64,000 nucleotides of DNA from an uncultured Bacteroides sp. (GTDB lineage: Bacteria > Bacteroidota > Bacteroidia > Bacteroidales > Bacteroidaceae), in the NCBI GenBank assembly GCA_902388495.1, contig CABMPP010000020.1, forward strand, positions 1 through 64,000. Reading direction: 5' to 3'. The position numbers and the translations under genes were made by a program. Positions 8,674-17,497 of the stretch are shown in pieces. The notes below the pieces were generated by a model, which did not search any database, had not been told where the DNA came from, and saw only the letters and a program-made list of their open reading frames with translations. Position 1 is the first letter of the stretch. Every line of letters begins with the position of its first letter.

Positions 8674-11670
8674 TTACTTGATCCTTATGCCATAAATGGA
8701 ACGGGTAGTCGTTACAAACAGAATATCCTTCTGACGGCCGCCGATAGCCAATGAGATAGGACGTTCTTCTACCTGTATTCTTCTCTGTTCCTTACCGGAT
8801 TTGTCGTAGACAAAGATCTCGCCATCGGCAATATATATATTGCCGTTATCATCAGTCACATTGCTGTACTGGCCGAACGGACAAACCACACCTTGCTTCG
8901 TCAGACGTCCATCGGCATCGACGGAGAACTTGACGGTAGTCTTGTCCGATTCGTTCGCTACGTAAACCGGTTGCTGCTGGCCTGGAACCACTGAGAACAG
9001 TGCGCAAGAGCGACCCAAGTCGTAGGTTTCGGGAATAATAGTCACACCGTCGGGAGCTACAAAACTGTACTCGGAAAGGCTCGATGCTATTTTGTCGAAA
9101 TCGCCTCTCCAACGGCTGGAAGGATGGACAACCTTACGTACATTCTTAGCTTGGGCAGTAACGATGCGAGGCATAGGCTTCATCGTAGCATCTGCATGGT
9201 CCGGATTGAAAGAGTATCCCAAAGCACTCCAACCACCATTTCCCCAACCACTATAATTCGGATTGTCGTCCGGCAGGCGGGAAACGGTCTCTTGCTTGCC
9301 ATTTACCATATAGCCCGGTTGCGGGTCGTAACGGAAGATAACCAGCAGGTTGTCTTGCGTATCCGTTGCCAGCGTGAAAGGCTTCCAGGGATAATCGGCA
9401 ATCAGGGTGATCTGCTTCGTATCGGCCGACCACTTATAGATCTTCTTCAAACGATTCTCGCAGAAGTAAACGTTCCCTTTACTGTCGGTAGTAGCACCGG
9501 AAGCAAGCTCAAAGCCGGTAGCAAGTTTCACGGGCTGGTCTATCACATCACAAGCCGGACGGTTGCTCTTCTCATCACCCGAAACGGTGAGGCGGGCGAA
9601 GTCCCAGGAATAAACAGGCAGCGCCTTGTTCATATCGTAGATGGGGAATTCGATCACCGGCAAGATCTGCGTGTAGTTGTGCATATTGCGGAAAGTGATA
9701 TTCTCGCAATCCCAGATGCGGAAACCGATTTCCTTCGGCATAAAGGCACGGATCACGCGGTACATCCACACGTTTATCAACTCGATATTCTTACAGTTGG
9801 ACATTTCTGCCATGTGGCAGTCGGGGCCTTCGATACCCTCCTCCTCGAACTGGAAAGCATAGATTTTCCAGTTGGAAGCGTTGCTGAAGCGGGCTTCCGT
9901 ACGCACGTGGTGCTCCAAAGACATGGCGTAGATGCGGCCCTGAGTCTCCGTATCACTGAGGTACAAACCGCTGGCAGCATAGGTACTGGCTGTCCACACA
10001 TCCTTGATGGTACCGCCACCGTTGTTGGTAATCCACAAGCTCCAGTACTGCTTGTCCCAGGCAAGGTCTTTGCCCGTCTCCATGACAGGAGAAGAAGGAG
10101 AACTGATGCGGCGTTCGCCACCTCTCCAACGGGGTTGCTGTTCTCCGGGAGTAGGCTTGCGCATGGTGCCGTGACCACCTACGAACTTAACATCATTCAG
10201 GTAGGAAGCTTCGCCTGCCATCCATTTACAGCCGGCAGCACGATAGTTGTATGCACCGGTGTTGATACCGATACCGTTCAGAATATCATCACCACCTTCG
10301 GAAGACTCAACCAACGGAACCGGTGTGCCGAAACCGCTGAATGCAGGTTCACTCTCTTTCAGAATGAATTGAGTACCATAGGGATGCAAGCCGATCAGCT
10401 TCGTTCCCGGAGCCATCTTCAGGGTTCTGGTCAGGCGATACCAGCCTTGCGGAACGTAGATATTCTTGTGCTGTGCAATCGCTTTCTCAAAGGCCGGCGT
10501 ATCATCGGTTTCACCGTCTCCCTTCGCACCAAGTTCACGAATATTTACCCATGTCTCCATGGCAGGCAAGGTAGGAAGATCTTTGACAAGTGCCGTAGCA
10601 ACTTTAGCCATCGGTTCTATCTTACATATTTCGCGGAAACCGGAAGTGGCATTCAAATTATCGTACATAAAGCCGTAAGTGAAATCTTTGACCTTATACA
10701 TCTTATCCTTGACGTCCACTTTCTTTCCGTCGGCATAATCTACCAGTACAGGCACATTCTTGCAATCTACGTTCACCAGGTTCAGCTGTGAGAAAGTATT
10801 GCCTACTACACTCACTTTGACACCGGCTTCGGAGATATTCTCCCACAATGAGTTCTCTACATAAAGGCGGTCTACTATATTTTCTGCCATTTCTACGGCT
10901 ACGGGGGTATTCTTTACGTGCATGTTCACAATAGCAAAGCCTACTTCACGCGAGTAGATGGCACCCTTCCTCTGACCTTCAAAATAAGTGTCGACCATCA
11001 TCATAGGCCAGCCCGGAGAGGGTCTGGAAGAGATGATGCCATACTCACCACCAAAGAAACGCATGTCTTCCATCTCATTGCCTACATCGTAGACACCTGC
11101 TTTACCGTAGCCAATATGAATGTCGCAGTGGTTAAGAAAGCTATGCTGTGCAAAGTGCGAGCGGATGGCAATGGCCTGGGGATTGCCCTTATCAATGCGG
11201 AAGTCTACATTGGACACCGCACTGTAGAAAGTGCCTGCGTTGGCATCCGAAGGTTCTCTGCCTTCGGGAGCCAGTCCGCCCGTAAACCACACCATATAAT
11301 TCTGCTTCGTCTGATAACCGGGAGTATCTGCCCCCAGGTAAATGACCGGGCGTTTCTTTCCATAACCAATCAAGCGAACAGATGAAGGTATCTGAATCGT
11401 CTTACTGATGCGGTAACTGCCTTCCGGCAAAAACAGGATTCCGAAGTTTTTCTCTATCTTCACCTGGTTAATCGCCTTCTGAAGAGCTTCGGTCACATCC
11501 GACTTCCCGTCAGCCTTGAAACCGTAGTTCTCCGGAGTGAAGAAGAATGCCTCCGGATCATTTGGCTTCAGCGTATACACTGAATTACTACCCGCAGCCC
11601 AACCGGCTGCCACACTTCCGATGATACAACAGACCATCAACAAGCGTCTAATTGTTTGAATACATCTCAT
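8674..11670 (-). CDS. GH55-like tandem beta-helix protein with C-terminal beta-propeller (paralogue A)
   Basis: A secreted 998-residue protein, last gene of the PUL operon. After a signal peptide (about 1-26) come two pectate-lyase-3 type beta-helix domains. The first opens with NYGFKADGKSDVTEALQKAI and PEGSYRISKTI; the second with WVNIRELGAKGDGETDDT and VPQGWYRLTRTL. The C-terminal ~270 residues form an SMP-30/NHL-like propeller (DSKGNVYFCENRLKKIYKWS). A central segment SLEHHVRTEARF followed by QFEEE recalls the EHH...QTE region of GH55 beta-1,3-glucanases, where the proton-donor Glu is expected. It is one of three paralogues here and the most divergent, lacking an insertion present in the other two. 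It starts 9 bp after the stop of paralogue B. The substrate is unknown. Confidence 0.8.
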   Translation of the reverse strand: MRCIQTIRRLLMVCCIIGSVAAGWAAGSNSVYTLKPNDPEAFFFTPENYGFKADGKSDVTEALQKAINQVKIEKNFGILFLPEGSYRISKTIQIPSSVRLIGYGKKRPVIYLGADTPGYQTKQNYMVWFTGGLAPEGREPSDANAGTFYSAVSNVDFRIDKGNPQAIAIRSHFAQHSFLNHCDIHIGYGKAGVYDVGNEMEDMRFFGGEYGIISSRPSPGWPMMMVDTYFEGQRKGAIYSREVGFAIVNMHVKNTPVAVEMAENIVDRLYVENSLWENISEAGVKVSVVGNTFSQLNLVNVDCKNVPVLVDYADGKKVDVKDKMYKVKDFTYGFMYDNLNATSGFREICKIEPMAKVATALVKDLPTLPAMETWVNIRELGAKGDGETDDTPAFEKAIAQHKNIYVPQGWYRLTRTLKMAPGTKLIGLHPYGTQFILKESEPAFSGFGTPVPLVESSEGGDDILNGIGINTGAYNYRAAGCKWMAGEASYLNDVKFVGGHGTMRKPTPGEQQPRWRGGERRISSPSSPVMETGKDLAWDKQYWSLWITNNGGGTIKDVWTASTYAASGLYLSDTETQGRIYAMSLEHHVRTEARFSNASNWKIYAFQFEEEGIEGPDCHMAEMSNCKNIELINVWMYRVIRAFMPKEIGFRIWDCENITFRNMHNYTQILPVIEFPIYDMNKALPVYSWDFARLTVSGDEKSNRPACDVIDQPVKLATGFELASGATTDSKGNVYFCENRLKKIYKWSADTKQITLIADYPWKPFTLATDTQDNLLVIFRYDPQPGYMVNGKQETVSRLPDDNPNYSGWGNGGWSALGYSFNPDHADATMKPMPRIVTAQAKNVRKVVHPSSRWRGDFDKIASSLSEYSFVAPDGVTIIPETYDLGRSCALFSVVPGQQQPVYVANESDKTTVKFSVDADGRLTKQGVVCPFGQYSNVTDDNGNIYIADGEIFVYDKSGKEQRRIQVEERPISLAIGGRQKDILFVTTTRSIYGIRIK

Positions 11671-11679
11671 AGGCTCTCA

Positions 11680-14600
11680 TTATTTAATACGTACACCAAA
11701 AAATTTGGAACGACCCGTAATAAATAAGGTATTACCGTCTTTTCCGCCAAACTGCAAAGTAGAAGGACGTTCCGGAACGCGGATCATTCCTTTCTTATTA
11801 CCATCTTTATCGAATATATAGATTTCTCCATCTGCTACATATAAGTTTCCTTCCTTATCTACGGCAGAACCGAATTCTCCTTGTTCTACAAAGTATTGCA
11901 GGTTGGAAAGCGTACCATCATTGGCAACATCCATCTTCACCATTCGGCGGTCATACTCATCGGACGTATAGAATGGCTTGCCCGGATAGGCTTCGAGCAG
12001 GGAAGAACTGCGCGACAGGTCGAAGTAGTGAGGGATAATAGTCTTTCCGTCCGGTGCCAGAAAACACATCTCGGGGACATATACCGATACTTCGTTGAAA
12101 TCGTGGAAGTCTCTCCAACGGTTGGAAGGATAGAGTGCCTTATAAACATTCTTCACCTGACTCATAGGAACGCGGGGCAACAACTTGATTGTTTCTTCGG
12201 GATTATCGGGATCGATGGAGTAAACCTGCATCGTGTATCCGGAGTTACCATAACCACTGAATGAAGTACCCTTCGTATCGGGCAATACCGGCATCTGCTC
12301 AGGCTTGCCGTCAATCAGATAACCCGGTTGAGCATCGTAACGGAACAATACAAGGAGATTGTCTTCGGAGTCGAACGCCAGATTGGAGGGTTTCCATGGG
12401 AAGTCGGCAAGTAGGGAAAGGCTGTTCGTTTCTACCGACCATTTGAAGATGCGGCGCATGCGGTGATCGCAGAAATAGACGTTGCCTTTGCTGTCGCGTG
12501 CAATGCCTTCGGTAAAGTCGAAGTCGGAAGCCAGTTGGTTCACCTTGCCCACTTCGTTGCTCAAAGGTTGTTGGTGCGGTTCCTTACCGGTTACAATCAG
12601 ACGGGAAAGTTCCCACGGACGGATGTCAATGTCCTTGTTTACGTCGAAGACAGCGATATTGTTCGTATACTTGATCTGAGAGTAGTTGTGCAGGTTAAGG
12701 AAGGCGATATTCTCACAGTTGCGGATGCGGACAGAACTATGATAAGGCTTGTTGATGCGGATTACGCGGAACATGTACAAATTGGCAAATGTAATGTTCT
12801 TGCAATCATCCATTTCAATAGGCTGGCATTCGGAACTTTCACGGCTTTCTTCTTCAGTCTGCATGCAATATACCTTCCAGTTGGACACCTTGTTGAAGCG
12901 AACTTCATTCCGCACGTGGTGTTCGATGGACATGGCATAGATACGGCTCGGAGTGGCAGTGTTGTTAGCATAAAAGCCGTTGGTGGCATAGGTGCTGGCG
13001 GTCCAGATGTCCTTGAAGGTACCTCCGCCGTTGTTGGTCACCCACAAGCTCCAATATTGGTTGTCCCAAGCCAGGTCCATGCCCGATTCGGACACCGGAT
13101 TATCCGGCGTGCTGACACGTGCCGGCCTCTCCCACCATCCTCTTGGTGCTGCTACACCCGGTTTCGGTTTCCACATGCCTCCGTGTCCACCTACAAACTT
13201 CACGTCGTTGATATATGAATCGGCATTTGCCATCCATTTCACTCCTACTGCACGATAGTTGATACCACCGGTATTAATGCCGATGCCTACCAGCATATTC
13301 GTACCGCCTACGGAAGATTCCACCATAGCCTTCGGACCACCGAAGCCACTGAAAGCGGGAGTGCTTTCGGCCAGACGGAATTGCGTACCGAAAGGATGCA
13401 AGCCGATCAACTTCGTATTCGGCTTCATCTTCAATGTTTCAGTGATGAGATACCAGCCTTGGGGGACGTAGATATTGTCATATTGGTCGATAGCTGCCTG
13501 AATGGCCTTGGTATCATCCGTTTCTCCGTCACCTTTCGCACCCAGTTCGCGAAGATTCACCCAGGTTGCCATTGCCGGCAATGCAGGGATATCCGTCAAT
13601 TGGGCAACCGGCATTTTCTGTATCGGTTCCACATTCAGCAGGGTTTCATATTCGGGCATATCAACCAGGTTGTCCATCTGAAGGCCGTGATCGTAAGATT
13701 TCACCTTATATATCTTATGAGCAACTTTCGTATCCGTATTGCTACGAGTATATTTAGCCAATGTCGGTACGTTCTTGCAATATACATTGCGGAACGTAAT
13801 CTGATTATTGCTGTTGTTTTCATTGGTAATGACCACGGCAGGACCGCTTACATTCTCAAAATAGCTATTCTCCAGGAACAGTTTGTCGCAATAATTAGGA
13901 TCGATATCAAAGACGGCAGGTACATTCTTGGCATACAAGTTCACCATTGCCAAGCCTGATTCCTGACAGCGGAGTGCAGCAATGCGTTGTCCTTCAAAAT
14001 AAGAATCGACCATCATTACCTGCCAGCCCGGAGAGGCCTTGGTAGTGTAGATGCCATAATCTCCTCCATAGAAAGCCACATTCTCCATCTCGTTACCGAC
14101 ATCGAACAAGCCGGCTTTACCTTTACCGATATATACAGCTACATGGCTGATAAAGCTATGTTGTGCATAGTGGGTACGAAGCGCAACCGCATGGGGGTTA
14201 CCGTCCTCAATGCGGAGGTTGATATTGGACATGGCACTGTAGAAGGTTCCGGCATTGGCATCACGAGGAGCTTCCCCCTCTTCCACCAATCCACCGGTAA
14301 ACCAGAACATGTACTTGGCCTTTCCTTTATCCGCAGGAACTTCTTCCTGAAATCCCGGGGAATTCTTTGCCAGGATAAATTCGGGGCGGTTCTTTCCATA
14401 TCCTATCAGGCGGATAGCACCGGGAATATAGATTGTCTTACTGATTTTATACTTTCCTTCGGGAATGAAGAGGATTCCGAAATTCTTTTCTTTCTTCACC
14501 TGGTTAATGGCTGCCTGTAGCACGTCGGACACATCCATCTTACCATCAGCCTTTATCTGATAGTTTTCAGGGGTAAAGTAAAATGCTTCGGGATCATTGG

Positions 14601-14694
14601 GTTTCTGGGGATAAATAGAATTCAGCTGTACAGCGTAAAGCCGGGTACAAAGTATCCCCAATAACATCAGAAAAGTAATGCTTAGTTTCTTCAT
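11680..14694 (-). CDS. GH55-like tandem beta-helix protein with C-terminal beta-propeller (paralogue B)
   Basis: A secreted 1004-residue protein with signal peptide MKKLSITFLMLLGILCTRLYA. Beta-helix 1 covers about residues 28-385 and beta-helix 2 about 390-725 (WVNLRELGAKGDGETDDT near its start). The SMP-30/NHL-type propeller covers about 735-1004 (GIARDSKGNVYFCDHRM). The GH55-resembling segment is EHH at 591-593 followed by QTEEE at 612-616; E614-E616 are catalytic candidates by analogy only. It is closest in sequence to paralogue C at 29120, sharing an EV-DKG-containing insertion after NSPG. It is separated from the upstream DUF3823 gene by an intercistronic terminator-like hairpin, so its expression may be lower than that of the transporter genes. 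Confidence 0.8.
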   Translation of the reverse strand: MKKLSITFLMLLGILCTRLYAVQLNSIYPQKPNDPEAFYFTPENYQIKADGKMDVSDVLQAAINQVKKEKNFGILFIPEGKYKISKTIYIPGAIRLIGYGKNRPEFILAKNSPGFQEEVPADKGKAKYMFWFTGGLVEEGEAPRDANAGTFYSAMSNINLRIEDGNPHAVALRTHYAQHSFISHVAVYIGKGKAGLFDVGNEMENVAFYGGDYGIYTTKASPGWQVMMVDSYFEGQRIAALRCQESGLAMVNLYAKNVPAVFDIDPNYCDKLFLENSYFENVSGPAVVITNENNSNNQITFRNVYCKNVPTLAKYTRSNTDTKVAHKIYKVKSYDHGLQMDNLVDMPEYETLLNVEPIQKMPVAQLTDIPALPAMATWVNLRELGAKGDGETDDTKAIQAAIDQYDNIYVPQGWYLITETLKMKPNTKLIGLHPFGTQFRLAESTPAFSGFGGPKAMVESSVGGTNMLVGIGINTGGINYRAVGVKWMANADSYINDVKFVGGHGGMWKPKPGVAAPRGWWERPARVSTPDNPVSESGMDLAWDNQYWSLWVTNNGGGTFKDIWTASTYATNGFYANNTATPSRIYAMSIEHHVRNEVRFNKVSNWKVYCMQTEEESRESSECQPIEMDDCKNITFANLYMFRVIRINKPYHSSVRIRNCENIAFLNLHNYSQIKYTNNIAVFDVNKDIDIRPWELSRLIVTGKEPHQQPLSNEVGKVNQLASDFDFTEGIARDSKGNVYFCDHRMRRIFKWSVETNSLSLLADFPWKPSNLAFDSEDNLLVLFRYDAQPGYLIDGKPEQMPVLPDTKGTSFSGYGNSGYTMQVYSIDPDNPEETIKLLPRVPMSQVKNVYKALYPSNRWRDFHDFNEVSVYVPEMCFLAPDGKTIIPHYFDLSRSSSLLEAYPGKPFYTSDEYDRRMVKMDVANDGTLSNLQYFVEQGEFGSAVDKEGNLYVADGEIYIFDKDGNKKGMIRVPERPSTLQFGGKDGNTLFITGRSKFFGVRIK

Positions 14695-14722
14695 GGTTTA
14701 TTATTATTATTTTATTAGAAAA

Positions 14723-14756
14723 AAGGCGCTCTGCTACCAAAGTTGCAGAACGCCTT
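14723..14756 (-). terminator. Intercistronic terminator/attenuator inside the PUL operon
   Basis: Arms GCAGAACGCCTT (14745-14756) and AAGGCGCTCTGC (14723-14734) pair with one internal mismatch pair. Reading on the minus strand, the stem is followed by a T-run. It lies 22 bp after the DUF3823 stop and before paralogue B, so it may set the ratio of transporter to enzyme mRNA. Confidence 0.75.
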
Positions 14757-14778
14757 ACTGCATTTTTATTCTATTCTA

Positions 14779-15498
14779 TTAGAATTCAATTGCAACCAAT
14801 GGACTATAATTATGACGAATCGTACCGACATTGTTCACATCAGCTTTAGCACCGATACGGAAGTAGTAGTTCTTTCCCGTGTACTTGAAAAGATCTTTGT
14901 TTCCTTCCGATGCACAATCGATTTCCAACCGGTAAGCGGTATTGTCTACATCAACAGACGGACTAAAGTTAAGGATATCGTTACCGCCGGTCACGCCAAA
15001 CTTAATGCTATTGCCCACCCACATATCACTAAACGCGAACAACTGAACAGAGGCAACCTTTACTTCGGCCTTACCACCTTCCAGACTGAAGGTAGCAACA
15101 ATCTTACTGCCTTCCTTCTTAATAGACGGATTAACAATACGAAGATAAGGAGTTACTTTGAAATCTTTTGTATTATCACCCTTTTTAACTACTACGCCCT
15201 TCTCTTCAAAAGGATAGCAGTTGCTGTTCTCAACGCGCATGTCGTAAGTGCCGGAAAACACCATGTTATTGCGATATTCTCCGGTATTCATTATCTTCCA
15301 GCCTTGATTCTCCGGATTGGCAAAACCCAGTTCCACAACCGTAAGACTGCACTCCTGAATATCCGTACCTACCAGTTCACCCGTTTTTTCATCAAGGAAG
15401 GAACCGTGAATAGAGGCATTTGGAGCGTCATAGTTATCTATTTCACAAGATGTCAATGCCAAAAGGCAACATGATACCAATAATCCTAATTTTTTCAT
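14779..15498 (-). CDS. DUF3823 surface lipoprotein of the PUL
   Basis: A 239-residue lipoprotein with signal MKKLGLLVSCCLLALTSC (Cys 18 acylated). The N-terminal EIDNYDAPNASIHGSFLDEKTGE is the DUF3823 pattern, a transthyretin-like beta-sandwich found next to SusD in many PULs. The second half is another beta-rich domain. The role is probably surface glycan binding or stabilising the SusCD complex, inferred from position. It lies 23 bp after SusD in the same operon. Confidence 0.85.
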   Translation of the reverse strand: MKKLGLLVSCCLLALTSCEIDNYDAPNASIHGSFLDEKTGELVGTDIQECSLTVVELGFANPENQGWKIMNTGEYRNNMVFSGTYDMRVENSNCYPFEEKGVVVKKGDNTKDFKVTPYLRIVNPSIKKEGSKIVATFSLEGGKAEVKVASVQLFAFSDMWVGNSIKFGVTGGNDILNFSPSVDVDNTAYRLEIDCASEGNKDLFKYTGKNYYFRIGAKADVNNVGTIRHNYSPLVAIEF

Positions 15499-15521
15499 AA
15501 TCTTCTAAGAATTTAGTGATA

Positions 15522-17483
15522 TTAATAACCCGGGTTCTGAACCAAGCCGTTCGTACCGATGCCCGGAATACTTTTGTAATAGCTTTGCGGAGAGAATGTT
15601 CTACCGTTTCCTTTTTCATCACCGTGGAAGTTGGCACGGACGAAAATGTACTTCGGCGTAGCCTCACGCAGGTCAACCAGCGGTACCAATGCCGAACGCA
15701 TACCGGAATTGAAGAATACATGGTTCTCACGACGGCGAACCATATCCCAATAGCGTTGGCCTTCGAAAGCCAGTTCCACACGACGTTCTTTCAATACGTT
15801 GTCCAGCGTCAAAGGAATGTTGTCCGTATGAGCCGCGCGATGGCGAATGGCATTCAGGTATTGGGCCGCTTTTGCAGCGTCGCCTTTACCACTCTCCACA
15901 ACAGCTTCCGCATAGTTCAAATAGATTTCTGCCAGACGGATGTCGATAAACGTAGTTGTGATAGATCCCCAACTGCTGGTCAAAGAACTGAACTTATATT
16001 CCTCCATATACTTGCGGATAGAGAAACCGGTTGTTGTGTAGTTACCATTCTGGCTGTCACCAAGGTTACCAAAGCCGGAATAGGAAGCAGAACCTTCGGC
16101 ACCGAATCCAAAGTAAGTTTTACCATCCTTACCGACAGCCGATTGGTTTTGATAGATGAAAGGATTGCCATCCTTGTCAATCAGACCACCTTGCATCATA
16201 ATCTTTATGCCGGCATAATCGGCACCCGGAAGAATGATACTTGCCTGTAAACGGGCATCCTTGCCTGCAAACGGAGCAGTGAGGCTCTCATATTTGATAT
16301 AGGGAGCAGCAGCAACGGCAGCACCGTTCAGCTGTATCTGTACAACATTCTGTTCTACCCCATCTGTACGGGTCTTGATGGGAGCACTCTTGCCTGTACC
16401 ATCATCGGTATAGTCTTCATAGAGGTCTATCAAGTTGAGCATAGGGCTGAAACGACCGTAGTAGAGTGCGCCCGGATTGGCCTGTGCAGGAGCGAAAAAC
16501 AAGCTATAGCTGTGTCCCTGATTGGAATTGGTCGTACCATCTACGTAACCACGGGAGAGGATAACTTCACTATCCGGTGCTTCCAGAAAGAGCTTCTGAT
16601 AGTTTTCAGCAGCCTCGGATGCAGAAGCAGGAGTGGCTGCATAAAGAGTCTTGCCGGAGTTATTGATAATATTTTCCGCAGCCGAGATACATTCACCATA
16701 GAAATAATCGGCCTCGGAAGTATCGATACCTACCAGTTTCTGATTAACAGCCTCACCTGCCAACGGAGCCTTATTCCAGTACTTGGCCAGAGAAGCGGCA
16801 AACAAAGCGGCACGCGACTTCATACCCAGTGCACCCCACTTCGTGAAGCGATAACCGTCTGTAGTGGTAGGCAGGTTTTCGGCTGCCTCGCCAAACTCTT
16901 TGATGATAAACTTCCAGGTATCAGACTCCGTACTACGAGGTACTTTCAGAGATTCCGAATTGCCCGGCACGTAGTCACCATCCTGCACACGGTCGATGAT
17001 AGGTACACCGCCGTAGCGCTTGGCCAGACTGTAGTATATATAAGCACGTGCAAAACGGGCTTCGGCAGTCATGCGCTTGGCGTCTTCATTATTCAAAATA
17101 CCTTTCTCGTAAGAAGAGGCTACCGTCTCGATAAAGATATTCACCTGACGGATTTTATCATAAGGCCAGTAGTCAAAACTCTCCGTAATACCTGAACCAC
17201 CTTCACTACGGGAAGCCTCGTCAGTAAGGAAAGAGATGCTGGCAGCTCCACTCACACCGTTGAACTTGCGGCGATCGAATCCACCATCCTGAGGACGGAA
17301 TACAAAATCTTCCATCGGAACAGTTGTGTAAACATTAGCCAGCAATGACTTCACACCACCGTCTGTTTCTGTCAGTCGGTCGCCCGGCACCTTGTCAAGC
17401 GGTTCCAATTCCAAAAAGCTATCGCAACCTGAAAGACCAACCAACGCGCAGAGCGCAACAGTAGTCAATATGTTTTTCTTCAT
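15522..17483 (-). CDS. SusD/RagB family glycan-binding lipoprotein
   Basis: The 653-residue surface lipoprotein that forms the lid of the adjacent SusC channel and captures glycan. The lipobox is LSGC in MKKNILTTVALCALVGLSGC, followed by the typical DSFLELEP. The helical TPR scaffold is visible through RFARAYIYYSLAKRYGGVPI, the conserved LAEIYLNYAEA, and the C-terminal ELAFEGQRYWDMVRR. An earlier in-frame ATG at 17498 overlaps the SusC stop but would add five residues before the signal peptide; 17483 is preferred. At ~650 residues it is larger than average for SusD (about 500-600). Confidence 0.95.
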   Translation of the reverse strand: MKKNILTTVALCALVGLSGCDSFLELEPLDKVPGDRLTETDGGVKSLLANVYTTVPMEDFVFRPQDGGFDRRKFNGVSGAASISFLTDEASRSEGGSGITESFDYWPYDKIRQVNIFIETVASSYEKGILNNEDAKRMTAEARFARAYIYYSLAKRYGGVPIIDRVQDGDYVPGNSESLKVPRSTESDTWKFIIKEFGEAAENLPTTTDGYRFTKWGALGMKSRAALFAASLAKYWNKAPLAGEAVNQKLVGIDTSEADYFYGECISAAENIINNSGKTLYAATPASASEAAENYQKLFLEAPDSEVILSRGYVDGTTNSNQGHSYSLFFAPAQANPGALYYGRFSPMLNLIDLYEDYTDDGTGKSAPIKTRTDGVEQNVVQIQLNGAAVAAAPYIKYESLTAPFAGKDARLQASIILPGADYAGIKIMMQGGLIDKDGNPFIYQNQSAVGKDGKTYFGFGAEGSASYSGFGNLGDSQNGNYTTTGFSIRKYMEEYKFSSLTSSWGSITTTFIDIRLAEIYLNYAEAVVESGKGDAAKAAQYLNAIRHRAAHTDNIPLTLDNVLKERRVELAFEGQRYWDMVRRRENHVFFNSGMRSALVPLVDLREATPKYIFVRANFHGDEKGNGRTFSPQSYYKSIPGIGTNGLVQNPGY

Positions 17484-17497
17484 ACTATTTTTAAGCA

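Noticed and set aside
9124..10791. Long open frame (555 codons) on the plus strand
   Set aside because: It lies wholly antisense to the GH55-like paralogue A, has no domain or signal peptide, and similar antisense frames occur opposite the other paralogues.
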